A stretch of DNA of 64,000 nucleotides from positions 1 through 64,000 of the forward strand of contig NZ_PNFD01000006.1 in assembly GCF_003254645.1 (NCBI RefSeq). The letters are read 5' to 3'. This stretch comes from Microbacterium suaedae (GTDB lineage: Bacteria > Actinomycetota > Actinomycetes > Actinomycetales > Microbacteriaceae). The notes beneath the pieces are model-generated. The model was not told the DNA's origin and made no database searches. It was given only the letters and a program-made list of their open reading frames with translations. Below, piece by piece: positions 1-10,564 of this stretch. A program made the translations under genes and the position numbers. Positions within the stretch are counted from its first letter, which is position 1. The number at the start of each line of letters is the position of its first letter.

Positions 1-72
1 CCGGAAGCTAAGCCTCTCAGCGCCGATGGTACTGCACCGGGGACGGTGTGGGAGAGTAGGTCGCCGCCGGAC
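1..72 (+). rRNA. rrf: 5S ribosomal RNA, 3' part (partial)
   Basis: The first ~72 bases match the 3' portion of an actinobacterial 5S rRNA, including the conserved GTGGGAGAGTAGGTCGCC segment and a GCCGCCGG end. The 5' part lies upstream of the window, so a 16S-23S-5S operon presumably ends here. A hairpin terminator follows 14 nt later. The exact 3' end is uncertain by a base or two. Confidence 0.93.
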
Positions 73-85
73 TTTACTTAGACGG

Positions 86-114
86 AAGGGTCGCCCATTG
101 TTGGGCGGCCCTTT
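86..114 (+). terminator. Rho-independent terminator of the rRNA operon
   Basis: AAGGGTCGCCC, a 6-nt loop and GGGCGGCCCTT form a GC-rich hairpin with one interior mismatch, followed by a short T run. Its place just after the 5S end fits rRNA operon termination. Confidence 0.85.
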
Positions 115-197
115 CGTGCGTTACGGGCAAGTTCTAGGCTCGACGCAGCAGGTTGACGAACGCGTGGGGGAGCCCCGCGCACAATAGGGGAGTGGAC

Positions 198-2423
198 ATG
201 GCCACCGACGACAGCAACGACAGGCGCGACCGCCGTGGCGGCGATGGTCGTCCTCCCCGCTCGGGCGGCTCCGGCTCGCACCGAGGCCGAGATGGCGGTT
301 CGCGTGACTCCGGTCGCTCCGGATCGGGCCGCGATCGATCCCGCGATGATCGCGGTGGATCCGATCGTGGGGGCTTCCGTGGGCGCGATGGTGGTTCGCG
401 CGACGGCGGGGACCGCCGCGGCTCCCACAGTGGTGCCCGAGACTCCGGCGGCTATCGCGGACGTGATGACGCATCCCGCGATGGCGGTCGCGGTGGGCCC
501 CGCGGTAACGCGGGGGGCGACCGGGGTGGCTACCGCGGTGGTGCCGGTGGTTCCCGCGATGGTGACCGTGGTGGATACCGCGACGGCGGCCGAGGTGGAT
601 ACCGTGACGGTGACCGTGGTGGATACCGCGGTGGTGCTGGTGGATCGCGCGACAGCGACCGTGGTGGATACCGCGGTGGTGCCGGTGGTTCGCGTGATGG
701 TGACCGTGGTGGTTACCGCGGTCGTGACGGTGGATCCCGCGACGGCGGCCGTGGCGGATATCGCGGCGGCGACGGTGGATCGCGCGACGGTGACCGTGGT
801 GGCTACCGCAGTGGTGCTGGTGGTTCGCGCGACGGCGATCGCGGTGGTTACCGCGGTCGCGATGGTGGTTCCCGTGACGGCGGCCGTGGCGGATATCGCG
901 GCGGCGACGGTGGATCCCGCGAGGGGGCCTTCCGTGGCGGGCCGCGCCGTGACGACCGAGGCGCAGGCCGGGACGATCGACGCGGATACGAATCACGCGG
1001 GCCGCGCCGCGACGACCGCGGCGGGCGCCGTGATGACCGCGGCTTCGACCGGCGCGATGACCGTCGCTCCGAGCGTGACGACGACCGCCGTTTCGACCGC
1101 ACCCCCGATCCGGTCCTTCCGGACGACATCACGCCGAAGGACCTGCTGCCGTCGGCGCGCAATGAACTGAAGACACTCAGCGACGACAACGCGGAGCGCG
1201 TCGCGCGCCACATGGCGATGGCGGCCCGCGCGATCGACGACGACCCGCAGCTCGCTCACGAGCATGCACAGGCGGCCATGCGCCATGCGGGACGCGTCGG
1301 CGTCGTCCGCGAGACGCTCGCGATCACGGCCTATGCCACGGGCGACTTCGCTCTCGCGCTTCGCGAGCTGCGCACGGTGCGGCGCATCACGGGGCGGAAC
1401 GATCACATTGCGATGATCGTCGACAGCGAGCGCGGTGTCGGCCGCCCCGAGAAGGCGCTCGAGGAAGGGCGTCACGTCGATCGCGACACCCTCGAGGTGT
1501 CGCAGCGCGTCGAACTCGCGATCGCGCTCTCCGGGGCACGACTCGATCTCGGCCAGGTCGAGCTCGCGCTGCACGAACTTGATATCCCCGAGGACGATCC
1601 GAATCGTGCCTTCGAGTGGAGCGCCGGGCTGTTCGCGGCTCGCGCGGCCGTGCTCGAGGATCTTGGGCGCACGGAGGAAGCCTCGGAGTGGCTGCGCCGC
1701 GCACAGATCGCGGAGGATGCGATCGCGTCGCGACTCGCCGAAGACGACACCGTGGTCATCGACGAGATCGTCATCGACCACCCCCGTGCCGGGGCCGAGG
1801 ACGCGCGCGAGGACACCGGGGCCTCCGTCGGCGACGGCGACCCTGAGCAGGCGACCGAACGCGGGGACGGCGGCGAGGCCTCGGCTGAGGCCGGTGCCGG
1901 AACCGCGTCGGAGTCCGACCTTTCCGCTGGTGGCGACGCCCAGACGTCCGGTGACTCCGCGGCCACGGTCGACGCGGGCACAGCAGACGCGGAAGCTGCA
2001 GCGGAAGCGGAGGAGCCTTCGGGCCGTGACGCGCCCTCCGAAGCGGAGGAACAGCGTGCCGCTGATGCGCCGGCCGACGGCGCCGCGCCCGTGCCGGGCG
2101 CAGCGACGCCGGAGGACAGCGCATCGGAGCCCCGGAGCGCGAACGACGTCTCCGTCGAGGACACCGCTCCCGTCGACGACGCGAGCATCGCGGACGAGGT
2201 CGCGGAGATCCTCGCCGAGGCGGGGATCGTCGACGATGAGGATGGCGCCTCGGGCGACCTCGGTGGCGCCGATGGCCCTGATTCCGGTGCCGACGATGGG
2301 ACCGGTGAGTCGGGAGCTGCTCGCGCCGATGAGCCCGTGGACGCGTCCGGTGACGCCCCTGCCACCTCGCGCCCCGCGACCGACGCACCGGAGGATGAAC
2401 GCCCCGATGGCGCTCTTTTCTAA
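198..2423 (+). CDS. RGG-rich protein with TPR-like core and acidic tail
   Basis: About 741 aa in three parts. Residues ~1-270 are an Arg/Gly/Asp/Ser low-complexity region built from GGYRGR, GGSRDG and GDRGGYR units, reminiscent of RGG RNA-binding segments. Residues ~290-500 are a helical, TPR-like domain (LALRELRTVRRITG, LELALHELDI-type helices). Residues ~510-741 are Ala/Glu/Asp-rich and acidic. The ATG at 198 is preferred over 153 because it directly precedes the conserved charged start MATDDSNDRR. The gene follows the rRNA operon and its stop overlaps the next gene by 17 bp. Similar TPR proteins occur at this spot in Microbacteriaceae. RNA or ribosome association is inference from composition and position. 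Confidence 0.8.
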   Translation: MATDDSNDRRDRRGGDGRPPRSGGSGSHRGRDGGSRDSGRSGSGRDRSRDDRGGSDRGGFRGRDGGSRDGGDRRGSHSGARDSGGYRGRDDASRDGGRGGPRGNAGGDRGGYRGGAGGSRDGDRGGYRDGGRGGYRDGDRGGYRGGAGGSRDSDRGGYRGGAGGSRDGDRGGYRGRDGGSRDGGRGGYRGGDGGSRDGDRGGYRSGAGGSRDGDRGGYRGRDGGSRDGGRGGYRGGDGGSREGAFRGGPRRDDRGAGRDDRRGYESRGPRRDDRGGRRDDRGFDRRDDRRSERDDDRRFDRTPDPVLPDDITPKDLLPSARNELKTLSDDNAERVARHMAMAARAIDDDPQLAHEHAQAAMRHAGRVGVVRETLAITAYATGDFALALRELRTVRRITGRNDHIAMIVDSERGVGRPEKALEEGRHVDRDTLEVSQRVELAIALSGARLDLGQVELALHELDIPEDDPNRAFEWSAGLFAARAAVLEDLGRTEEASEWLRRAQIAEDAIASRLAEDDTVVIDEIVIDHPRAGAEDAREDTGASVGDGDPEQATERGDGGEASAEAGAGTASESDLSAGGDAQTSGDSAATVDAGTADAEAAAEAEEPSGRDAPSEAEEQRAADAPADGAAPVPGAATPEDSASEPRSANDVSVEDTAPVDDASIADEVAEILAEAGIVDDEDGASGDLGGADGPDSGADDGTGESGAARADEPVDASGDAPATSRPATDAPEDERPDGALF
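500..930 (+). repeat. Coding repeats of the RGG region
   Basis: Imperfect tandem units of roughly 24-60 bp encode GGYRGGAGGSRDGDR-type motifs inside the preceding gene. Several units are near-identical at nucleotide level (for example GACCGTGGTGGATACCGCG), indicating recent expansion by slippage or unequal recombination. Confidence 0.85.
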
Positions 2424-3447
2424 GAAGACCAACCCGAGCCCGCTCGACGGCGTGGACGTCGTCTTCGCCGATCTCGACGGCATCGTCTACGCAGGGCCGG
2501 GCGCCGTTCCGCACGCGATCGAGAGCCTGAACCGGGCCGCCTCCGAGGGGCGTCGCCTCGGCTACATCACGAACAATGCCTCGCGCACCGATGCCGCCGT
2601 CGCGTCGCACCTCGCCGATCTCGGGCTTGGGACGCGAGCGGATGACGTCGTGACGAGCCCTCAGGCCGCCGCGCGCCTGCTGGCAGAGAAGGTTCCAGCC
2701 GGATCCACGATCCTCGTCGTGGGCGGTGAGGGGCTCGTCGTCGAGCTCGAGAAGGCCGGATACGTCGTCACGCGCAGCGCGGAGGACGCACCTGCCGCCG
2801 TCGTGCAGGGCTTCAACCCCGACGTCGCGTGGACAGATCTCGCTGAAGCGGCCTTCGCGCTCGCGACACCCGAGGACGAGGGCGGGATCCCGTGGATCGC
2901 GACGAACACCGACTGGACGATCCCGCGCGATCGCGGCGTCGCGCCCGGCAACGGCACGCTCGTGTCCGCGGTCCACACGGCTGTCGGCCGGCTTGCGACC
3001 GTCGCGGGCAAGCCGGAGGCTCCCATTTTCCACGCGGCCGTCGCCCGCTTCGGCGCGACGAAGCCCCTCATGCTCGGCGACCGGCTCGACACCGACATCC
3101 AGGGCGCGCAGGCCGCGGGCGTCGAGTCGGCGATCGTGCTCACGGGGATTGACCGGCCCAAGCACGTCCTCGCTGCCCCGACGCACGCGCGTCCGACGTA
3201 CATCCTGGGTGATCTGCGTGAGATGTTCGAGCCGTACCCGGCCGTCACGCGCCGCGGCGACGTGACGACGGTCGGCGATGCTCGCGTGCGTGTCGGCGAT
3301 GGGCCGGAGGTCGAGATCCTCAGCGAGGGATCCCGCGACATCGATCTGCTGCGGGCGGGCGCCCACGCGATCTGGGCGACGGGCCGGCAGATCTTCGGCT
3401 TCGACGTGCCCGAGCGGCTCTACCGCGACACGTTCCACCGCCCCTGA
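2407..3447 (+). CDS. HAD-IIA family phosphatase
   Basis: 346 aa. The HAD nucleophile motif is ADLDG (Asp22/Asp24), followed by YITNNASR, the HAD-IIA version of motif II, and the late metal site GDRLDTDIQGA. Members hydrolyse small phosphoesters such as 4-nitrophenyl phosphate, phosphoglycolate or nucleotides in the cytoplasm; the physiological substrate here cannot be read from sequence. ATG 2407 has a GGAGG 12 bp upstream and lies inside the end of the preceding gene. ATG 2395 (four residues longer) is possible but has no properly spaced ribosome site. Co-transcription with the upstream gene is likely. Confidence 0.9.
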   Translation: MALFSKKTNPSPLDGVDVVFADLDGIVYAGPGAVPHAIESLNRAASEGRRLGYITNNASRTDAAVASHLADLGLGTRADDVVTSPQAAARLLAEKVPAGSTILVVGGEGLVVELEKAGYVVTRSAEDAPAAVVQGFNPDVAWTDLAEAAFALATPEDEGGIPWIATNTDWTIPRDRGVAPGNGTLVSAVHTAVGRLATVAGKPEAPIFHAAVARFGATKPLMLGDRLDTDIQGAQAAGVESAIVLTGIDRPKHVLAAPTHARPTYILGDLREMFEPYPAVTRRGDVTTVGDARVRVGDGPEVEILSEGSRDIDLLRAGAHAIWATGRQIFGFDVPERLYRDTFHRP

Positions 3448-3516
3448 AGGCGAGCATCACGCGGTGCCGTGGGCGCGCCGCGCATTTCGCAGGCGGCCGT
3501 CGGGTCGGCCGCGACG

Positions 3517-3522
3517 TATCGT
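3517..3522 (+). promoter_or_regulatory. -10 element giving a leaderless mRNA
   Basis: TATCGT ends exactly 6 nt before the ATG of the small gene at 3529. That spacing puts the transcription start at or next to the start codon, as in actinobacterial leaderless genes. No ribosome-binding site is visible. Confidence 0.5.
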
Positions 3523-3528
3523 GGACGC

Positions 3529-3663
3529 ATGACCGACGACAGCCTGGTGGACCGGCTCGGCCTCATCGAGAAGCAGCCTCTCGCTGAGCGCACGGAGGCG
3601 TACCAGTCGCTGCACGATGAGCTCGCGCGCACGCTCGAACGGGCGCCCGAGTCCGAGGCGTGA
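3529..3663 (+). CDS. Small conserved protein upstream of TlyA (44 aa)
   Basis: 44 aa, acidic and predicted mostly helical (MTDDSLVDRLGLIEKQPL...). A start at 3469 would add 20 residues, but ATG 3529 is preferred because a TATCGT -10 element sits 6 nt upstream (leaderless start). The stop overlaps the GTG of tlyA in a GTGA junction, so the two are translationally coupled. I recall similar micro-proteins between the HAD phosphatase and tlyA in other actinobacteria. I do not know its function. Confidence 0.7.
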   Translation: MTDDSLVDRLGLIEKQPLAERTEAYQSLHDELARTLERAPESEA

Positions 3664-4451
3664 GCGGCCGGCTTGACGCCGAGCTCGCGGCGCGCGGGCT
3701 CGCCCGCTCGCGAACGCACGCCGCGCGTCTCATCGCCGAGGGGCGGGTGCGGCTCGGCGGCGAAATCGCTCGGAAGGCGTCGGTGAAGATCGGCTCCGGC
3801 GCGCACATCGAGGTAGAAGACGACCACTACGTCAGCCGCGCCGCTCACAAGCTCATCGCGGCTCTCGATGCGTTCGGCATCGATGTGTCCGGCCGCACGG
3901 CTCTCGATATGGGCGCGTCGACGGGCGGATTCACGCAGGTGCTGCGCGAGCGCGGCGCCGCTCCCGTCCTCGCCGTCGACGTCGGCCATGGGCAGATCGC
4001 CCCGGACGTGGCGGCGGACCCCGATGTGCGCGTCGTCGAGGGGATGAACGTGCGATTCATGACGCCCGCATCGCTCGCCGAGGCGACGGGGGTTGTGGAT
4101 CCGCCGACGATCGTCACGGGCGATCTCTCGTTCATCTCGCTCACGCAGGTCTTGCCTGCGGCGGTCTCGGTGGCCGATCCGTCGGCGGATCTCGTGCTGC
4201 TCGTCAAACCGCAGTTCGAAGTCGGCCGTGAGCGGATCCGCGCCGGCGTCGTCGAGGATCCGACGCTTCAGGCCGGCGCTGTGCGCGCCGTGCTCGACGC
4301 GGCGCAGGCCCTGGGGGTCGGCGCGGTCGACGCGATTCCGAGCCCTCTGGCGGGGACGCACGGCAATCGCGAGTTCGTCGTGCGCCTCGTGCGGAGCGAC
4401 TCGGCGCCGGGAGCGCTCGACGTCGACGCGCTCGTCCGGCGGGCGTCCTGA
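3660..4451 (+). CDS. tlyA: TlyA-family rRNA 2'-O-methyltransferase
   Basis: 263 aa. An N-terminal S4 RNA-binding domain (residues ~1-60, RLIAEGRVRLGG) precedes an FtsJ-like SAM methyltransferase domain with motif I ALDMGASTGGF (81-91). A K-D-K-E catalytic set can be placed at Lys64, Asp155 (TGDLSF), Lys183 and Glu187 (VKPQFE). TlyA methylates cytidines in 16S and 23S rRNA, and its loss gives capreomycin resistance in mycobacteria. GTG start at 3660 overlaps the upstream stop. Confidence 0.93.
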   Translation: MSGRLDAELAARGLARSRTHAARLIAEGRVRLGGEIARKASVKIGSGAHIEVEDDHYVSRAAHKLIAALDAFGIDVSGRTALDMGASTGGFTQVLRERGAAPVLAVDVGHGQIAPDVAADPDVRVVEGMNVRFMTPASLAEATGVVDPPTIVTGDLSFISLTQVLPAAVSVADPSADLVLLVKPQFEVGRERIRAGVVEDPTLQAGAVRAVLDAAQALGVGAVDAIPSPLAGTHGNREFVVRLVRSDSAPGALDVDALVRRAS

Positions 4452-4575
4452 TCCGGGTGCTGTGGTGACGATCGCGAGAAGCTGGCCCGCAAGTCGCCCG
4501 CGGCGGAGCGGATCCGACACAATGGAAGGACGAAGCCAGCCGTCCGGCGGTGGACCCAGCACTCAGAGGGAGACG

Positions 4576-5559
4576 ATGAACGCGCGCAGCATCCTGATCG
4601 TCGCTCACGCGTATCGAGACGACACGGTCGAGGCCGCAGCGCGCATCGCCTCCATCATTCGCCAGCAGGGTGCCACGCCCGTCTTCGATGCGGATGATCG
4701 CGCCGAACTTGCCGAGATCGTCCCTGAGCTCGCCGACGCGGCCGTGCTGGGCGTCGACGTGCCGCTGGAGCGCATCGACGCCGCGGTCGTCCTCGGCGGG
4801 GACGGCACGATCCTGCGCGCCGCCGAGCTCGTGCGCGGAGGAACGGCGCCCGTGCTCGGCATCAATATGGGGCACGTCGGCTTCCTTGCCGAGACCGAGC
4901 GCGACGACATGGATGAAGCCGTGCACCGCATCCTCGACGGAGACTTCGCTGTCGAAGAGCGCCTCGCCCTCTCGGTGAAGGTGCGAGATCAGTCGGGCGC
5001 GGTCGTCTACGAGACCTGGGCGCTCAACGAGGCCTCCATCGAGAAGGAGGCGCGCGAGCGGATGATCGAGCTCGTCGTCGAGATCGACGGCCGCCCCCTG
5101 TCGAGCTTCGGCGCTGATGGCTGCGTCATCGCGACACCGACAGGATCCACGGCGTACAACTTCTCTGCGGGCGGTCCGATCGTGTGGCCGAACGTGCAGG
5201 CGATGACCGTCGTGCCGATCTCGGCGCACGCGCTGTTCGCTCGCCCCCTCGTCGTCGGCCCCGAGCACGCGATCGCCGTCGAGGTCACGGGCGTCGCCGG
5301 ATCCCACGGTGTGCTCTGGTGCGACGGACGCCGCACCCATCCGCTTCCTCCCGGAGCGCGCGTCTCGGTCCGTCCCTCGGAAGACCCCGTACGCCTCGCC
5401 CGCCTCCACCCGGCGGCCTTCACCGATCGGCTGGTGCGCAAGTTTCAGCTGCCCGTGCACGGATGGCGCGGCCCGAGCGGAACCGTCATGACCGACGCCG
5501 TCGCCGTCATCCCGCCCGCCCCCCACACGAAATCCGACGAAGGGACCCCCACCGCGTGA
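4576..5559 (+). CDS. nadK: NAD kinase
   Basis: 327 aa cytoplasmic enzyme phosphorylating NAD to NADP. Hallmarks are VVLGGDGTILRAA (GGDG at 74-77), GINMGHVGFLAE, the NE of ALNEASIEK and GCVIATPTGSTAYNFSAGGP. Start ATG 4576 has AGAGGGAGA upstream. The stop overlaps recN (GTGA). The tlyA-nadK-recN order is standard for actinobacteria. The Pro-rich C-terminal tail is slightly longer than usual. Confidence 0.95.
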   Translation: MNARSILIVAHAYRDDTVEAAARIASIIRQQGATPVFDADDRAELAEIVPELADAAVLGVDVPLERIDAAVVLGGDGTILRAAELVRGGTAPVLGINMGHVGFLAETERDDMDEAVHRILDGDFAVEERLALSVKVRDQSGAVVYETWALNEASIEKEARERMIELVVEIDGRPLSSFGADGCVIATPTGSTAYNFSAGGPIVWPNVQAMTVVPISAHALFARPLVVGPEHAIAVEVTGVAGSHGVLWCDGRRTHPLPPGARVSVRPSEDPVRLARLHPAAFTDRLVRKFQLPVHGWRGPSGTVMTDAVAVIPPAPHTKSDEGTPTA

Positions 5560-7244
5560 TCGAGGAGATGCGCCTGCGCGACCTCGGCGTCATTGCCGAC
5601 GCCACCCTGCCCATGGGGCCGGGATTCACGGCGATCACGGGCGAGACCGGCGCCGGAAAGACGATGGTCGTCACGGGGCTCGGTCTGCTCATGGGGCAGC
5701 GCGCCGACAGCGGAACGGTCCGGTCCGGCGCGTCCCAGGCGGTGGTCGAGGGGGTCTGGAATGTGCCGAGCGCGGGCGCTGTCGCGGATCGCGTGCACGA
5801 CGCGGGCGGCGACCTGGAGCCGGCGGGCGACGAACGCGGTGAGCTGTATCTCTCGCGGACGATCGCCGCCGAGGGGCGCAGCCGCGCCGCCGTCGGCGGA
5901 CGCTCGGCCCCGGCCGGAGTGCTCGTGGACCTCGCTTCGCTCCTCGTCGCCGTGCACGGGCAGACCGATCAGCTGCGCCTGAAGTCTCAGGTGGCGCAGC
6001 GCGACGCTCTCGACCGCTTCGGCGGCGACCGGGTACGCGATGCGCTCGCCGTCTACCGCACGGCGTATGAGGAATGGACGACGACGGATCGCGAGCTCGG
6101 CAAGCTCGTCGCCGAGCGCGATGCCCGGGCAGACGAGGCGGAGCGCCTGCGTGCGGCCCTCAGCGAGATCGAGGCCGTCGCGCCGGAAGAGGGCGAGGAC
6201 ACCCGGCTCGCCGAGCGCGCGGAGCGGCTCGCCAACGCGGAGCAGCTGCGCGAGTCGGCTCTCGTCGCGCGCGAGGCTCTCTCGAGCGAGGAGGGCACCG
6301 CCGACGTGTCGGCGCTCCTGGGCGACGCAGCGCGTGCCCTCGACCGCGCCGCGGATCCCGCTCTCGAGCAGATCGGATCCCAGATCGCCGACCTCAGCTA
6401 CCGCGCGAGCGACCTCGCCGTCGAGCTGTCGAGCTACCTCGCCGACCTCGACGAGCAGGGCCCGCAGGAGCTTGCCGCCGTCGAGGAGCGCCGTGCGGCG
6501 ATCGCGGATCTTGTGCGTGCGCACGGATCCCTCGACGAGGCGCTCGCCTTGCTCGAGACCGGATCCGCGCGCCTTGCCGAGCTCGATGACGACGGCGAGC
6601 GCGTGACGCGCCTCGCGAATCGCCGCGACGCGGCCCGCACCGAGCTCGACGCGGCCGCGGAGCGGTTGAGCGCCGAACGGCGGTCGGCGGCCGAGAGTCT
6701 CGGTGCGCGGGTGACCGACGAGCTGCACGCGCTCGCGATGCCGGACGCGACGCTCGTCGTCGAGGTGACGAGCGGTGCGGAGTCGGCGCACGGACACGAC
6801 GAGATCTCGTTCCTCCTCGCGCCGCACCCCGGCGCCGCGCCACGGCCGGTCGCGAAGGGCGCCTCGGGAGGCGAGCTCAGCCGCGTCATGCTCGCGATCG
6901 AGGTCGTCGTCGCGGCGACGGATCCCGTGCCGACGTTCATCTTCGACGAGGTCGACGCGGGGATCGGCGGGGCGGCCGCCATCGAGGTCGGGCGTCGCCT
7001 CGCGAAGCTCGCCGAATCGTCGCAGGTGATCGCCGTCACCCACCTCGCGCAGGTCGCGGCTTTCGCATCGAACCACCTGAGCGTCGTCAAGTCGAGCGAC
7101 GGGTCCATCACGGCCTCCTCGGTCACGCGACTCGCGGGGGAGGCGAGGGAGGCCGAGATGGCGCGTCTGCTCTCCGGGCTCGCCGACAGCGACGCGGCCC
7201 TCAGCCACGCGCGCGAGCTGCTCTCGCTGCGTGCGGCGGAGTGA
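5556..7244 (+). CDS. recN: DNA repair ATPase RecN
   Basis: 562 aa SMC-like protein acting in double-strand break repair. Walker A is GETGAGKT near residue 30, a central coiled coil spans ~150-400 (Ala/Glu/Arg heptads), the ABC signature lies in KGASGGELSRVMLAIE, and Walker B is TFIFDEVDAGIGG followed by the H-loop VITVTHLAQVAAFA-type segment. The GTG start at 5556 couples translation to nadK; ATG 5568 is an alternative. Length is typical. Confidence 0.94.
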   Translation: MIEEMRLRDLGVIADATLPMGPGFTAITGETGAGKTMVVTGLGLLMGQRADSGTVRSGASQAVVEGVWNVPSAGAVADRVHDAGGDLEPAGDERGELYLSRTIAAEGRSRAAVGGRSAPAGVLVDLASLLVAVHGQTDQLRLKSQVAQRDALDRFGGDRVRDALAVYRTAYEEWTTTDRELGKLVAERDARADEAERLRAALSEIEAVAPEEGEDTRLAERAERLANAEQLRESALVAREALSSEEGTADVSALLGDAARALDRAADPALEQIGSQIADLSYRASDLAVELSSYLADLDEQGPQELAAVEERRAAIADLVRAHGSLDEALALLETGSARLAELDDDGERVTRLANRRDAARTELDAAAERLSAERRSAAESLGARVTDELHALAMPDATLVVEVTSGAESAHGHDEISFLLAPHPGAAPRPVAKGASGGELSRVMLAIEVVVAATDPVPTFIFDEVDAGIGGAAAIEVGRRLAKLAESSQVIAVTHLAQVAAFASNHLSVVKSSDGSITASSVTRLAGEAREAEMARLLSGLADSDAALSHARELLSLRAAE

Positions 7245-7331
7245 GTATGCTCGTCCACAGTCCATTCCCAGCGCGCCGACGAGCCGCACACACCTGGATC
7301 CCGAACCCGGGGGTTAGGATTGAAGCCCGTG

Positions 7332-9010
<1,679 letters not shown>

Positions 9011-9014
<4 letters not shown>

Positions 9015-9577
9015 CGGATCAGCTGCGCGATGAGCCGCACGAGGTCGAGATCACGCGCAGCGAGATCGTCTACAACGGCTATGTGTGGGACGTCCGCGAG
9101 GACCATTTCCGATACGGCGGCACGGAGCTCGTGCGGCACTATCTCGATCACACGGGCGCCGTCGCGGTCGTTGCAATGGACGAGGATGACCGCGTTCTGC
9201 TGATCCAGCAGTACCGTCACCCGATCCGTCTGCGCGACTGGGAGATCCCCGCGGGGCTCCTCGACATCGCGAACGAGGAGCCGCGGGCCGCGGCCGAGCG
9301 CGAGCTCGCCGAGGAGGCCGATCTCACGGCCGAGCATTGGGAGGATCTCGGCTCGTTCGCGATGTCGCCCGGCGGATCCGACGAGTTCATCCGGATCTTC
9401 CTCGCGACGGGCGTGCGCCCGACGGAGCAGTCTTTCGCGCGCGACGCGGAGGAGGCCGACATCCGTGCCGAATGGGTGCCGATCGCCGAAGCCGTGCGCG
9501 CGGTGACCGAGGGGCGCGTCCACAACGCGGCGATGACGATCGGGATCCTGCTCGCCGCGCGGCGCTGCGGCGCATGA
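9011..9577 (+). CDS. Nudix hydrolase, ADP-ribose pyrophosphatase type
   Basis: 188 aa. It follows pyrG by a GTGA overlap, as in many actinobacteria. The fold matches ADP-ribose pyrophosphatase: [17 protein letters not shown] leads into the Nudix helix, with RELAEEADL as the REUXEEXGU core. Two departures from the strict consensus are visible: one extra residue between the first Gly and Glu, and Asp in place of the late Gly. Members hydrolyse ADP-ribose or other NDP-sugars to AMP and a sugar phosphate. Confidence 0.88.
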
Positions 9578-9588
9578 TCGGCTGAACC

Positions 9589-10491
9589 GTGCAGTTCGGG
9601 CGCGCCGTCGACAGTTATCTGCGGCACCTCGCGATCGAGCGCGGCCTCAGCGACCACACGGTCTCGGCCTATCGGCGCGATCTCGGCGTGTACACCGCCT
9701 GGATCGAGGACCGAGGGATCGAGGATCCCGCATCGGTCACGCCCGATCTCGTCGCCGACTTCGCCGCCGAGCGGGCGCGCGCGGATCCGCCGCCCGCGTC
9801 GTCGTCGCTCGCGCGCCTGCAGTCCTCCGTGCGCGGGCTGCACCGGTTCCTCGCCCGCGAGGGGATCGTGGAACACGATCCCACGGCACGGCTCACCCCG
9901 CCGAAGCAGCCGCAGAAGCTGCCGAAGGCGCTCACGATCGAGCAGGTCGCGCAGCTGCTCGCGGCGCCGAGCGGAGAGGATCCGATCGGCATCCGCGACC
10001 GCGCCCTGCTCGAGCTGCTCTATGCGACGGGCGCGCGCGTGTCGGAGGCGATCGGGCTCGACGTCGACGACCTGCAGGCGGGGGAGGTGCTGCGTCTGCG
10101 CGGAAAGGGCGACAAGGAGCGGATCGTCCCCGTCGGGTCGTACGCCCGCGAGGCCGTCGACTCCTACCTCACGCGTGTGCGGCCGGCGCTCGCCGCGAAG
10201 GGACGGGCGACGTCCAAGCTGTTCCTCGGTGCGCGCGGCGCACCGCTGTCGCGGCAGAGCGCCTGGCTCGTGATCCAGAAGGCCGCCGAGCAGGCGCATC
10301 TCACGGCGCACGTCTCGCCGCACACGCTGCGGCACTCGTTCGCGACGCACCTGCTGCAGGGCGGCGCCGATGTGCGCGTCGTGCAGGAGCTGCTCGGCCA
10401 CGCGTCCGTCGCGACGACCCAGATCTACACGCACGTCTCGGCTGACACGCTCCGCGACATGTACCAGACGGCGCACCCGCGCGCGGTGTGA
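9589..10491 (+). CDS. xerD: Tyrosine recombinase XerD
   Basis: 300 aa, resolves chromosome dimers at dif. A SAM-like N-terminal core-binding domain (~1-95) is followed by the catalytic domain with Arg150 (ATGARVSEA), Lys173 (RGKGDKER), His245 and Arg248 ([10 protein letters not shown]), His271 (LLGHAS) and nucleophile Tyr280 (TQIYTHV). All six catalytic residues are present. GTG start; position between the pyrG-linked Nudix gene and parA-scpAB is the conserved actinobacterial place. Confidence 0.93.
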   Translation: MQFGRAVDSYLRHLAIERGLSDHTVSAYRRDLGVYTAWIEDRGIEDPASVTPDLVADFAAERARADPPPASSSLARLQSSVRGLHRFLAREGIVEHDPTARLTPPKQPQKLPKALTIEQVAQLLAAPSGEDPIGIRDRALLELLYATGARVSEAIGLDVDDLQAGEVLRLRGKGDKERIVPVGSYAREAVDSYLTRVRPALAAKGRATSKLFLGARGAPLSRQSAWLVIQKAAEQAHLTAHVSPHTLRHSFATHLLQGGADVRVVQELLGHASVATTQIYTHVSADTLRDMYQTAHPRAV

Positions 10492-10564
10492 GGATAACCC
10501 CCTTCTCGGTGCGGAACCGTGCGCCTATCGTGGACGATGGAGCGATTCCGCAGGAAGGGGAGCC

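Noticed and set aside
500-930. Regular repeats suggesting a CRISPR array
   Set aside because: The repeats keep a reading frame, vary in length and encode RGG motifs; there are no unique spacers or cas genes.
993-3438. Long open frames antisense to the RGG and HAD genes (up to 555 aa)
   Set aside because: High-GC codon bias produces long mirror frames; their products are Arg/His-rich without domains, and the sense genes are well supported.
9589-10491. Tyrosine integrase of a mobile element
   Set aside because: Length, position and catalytic sequence fit chromosomal XerD; it is 12 kb from the island and in a conserved locus.
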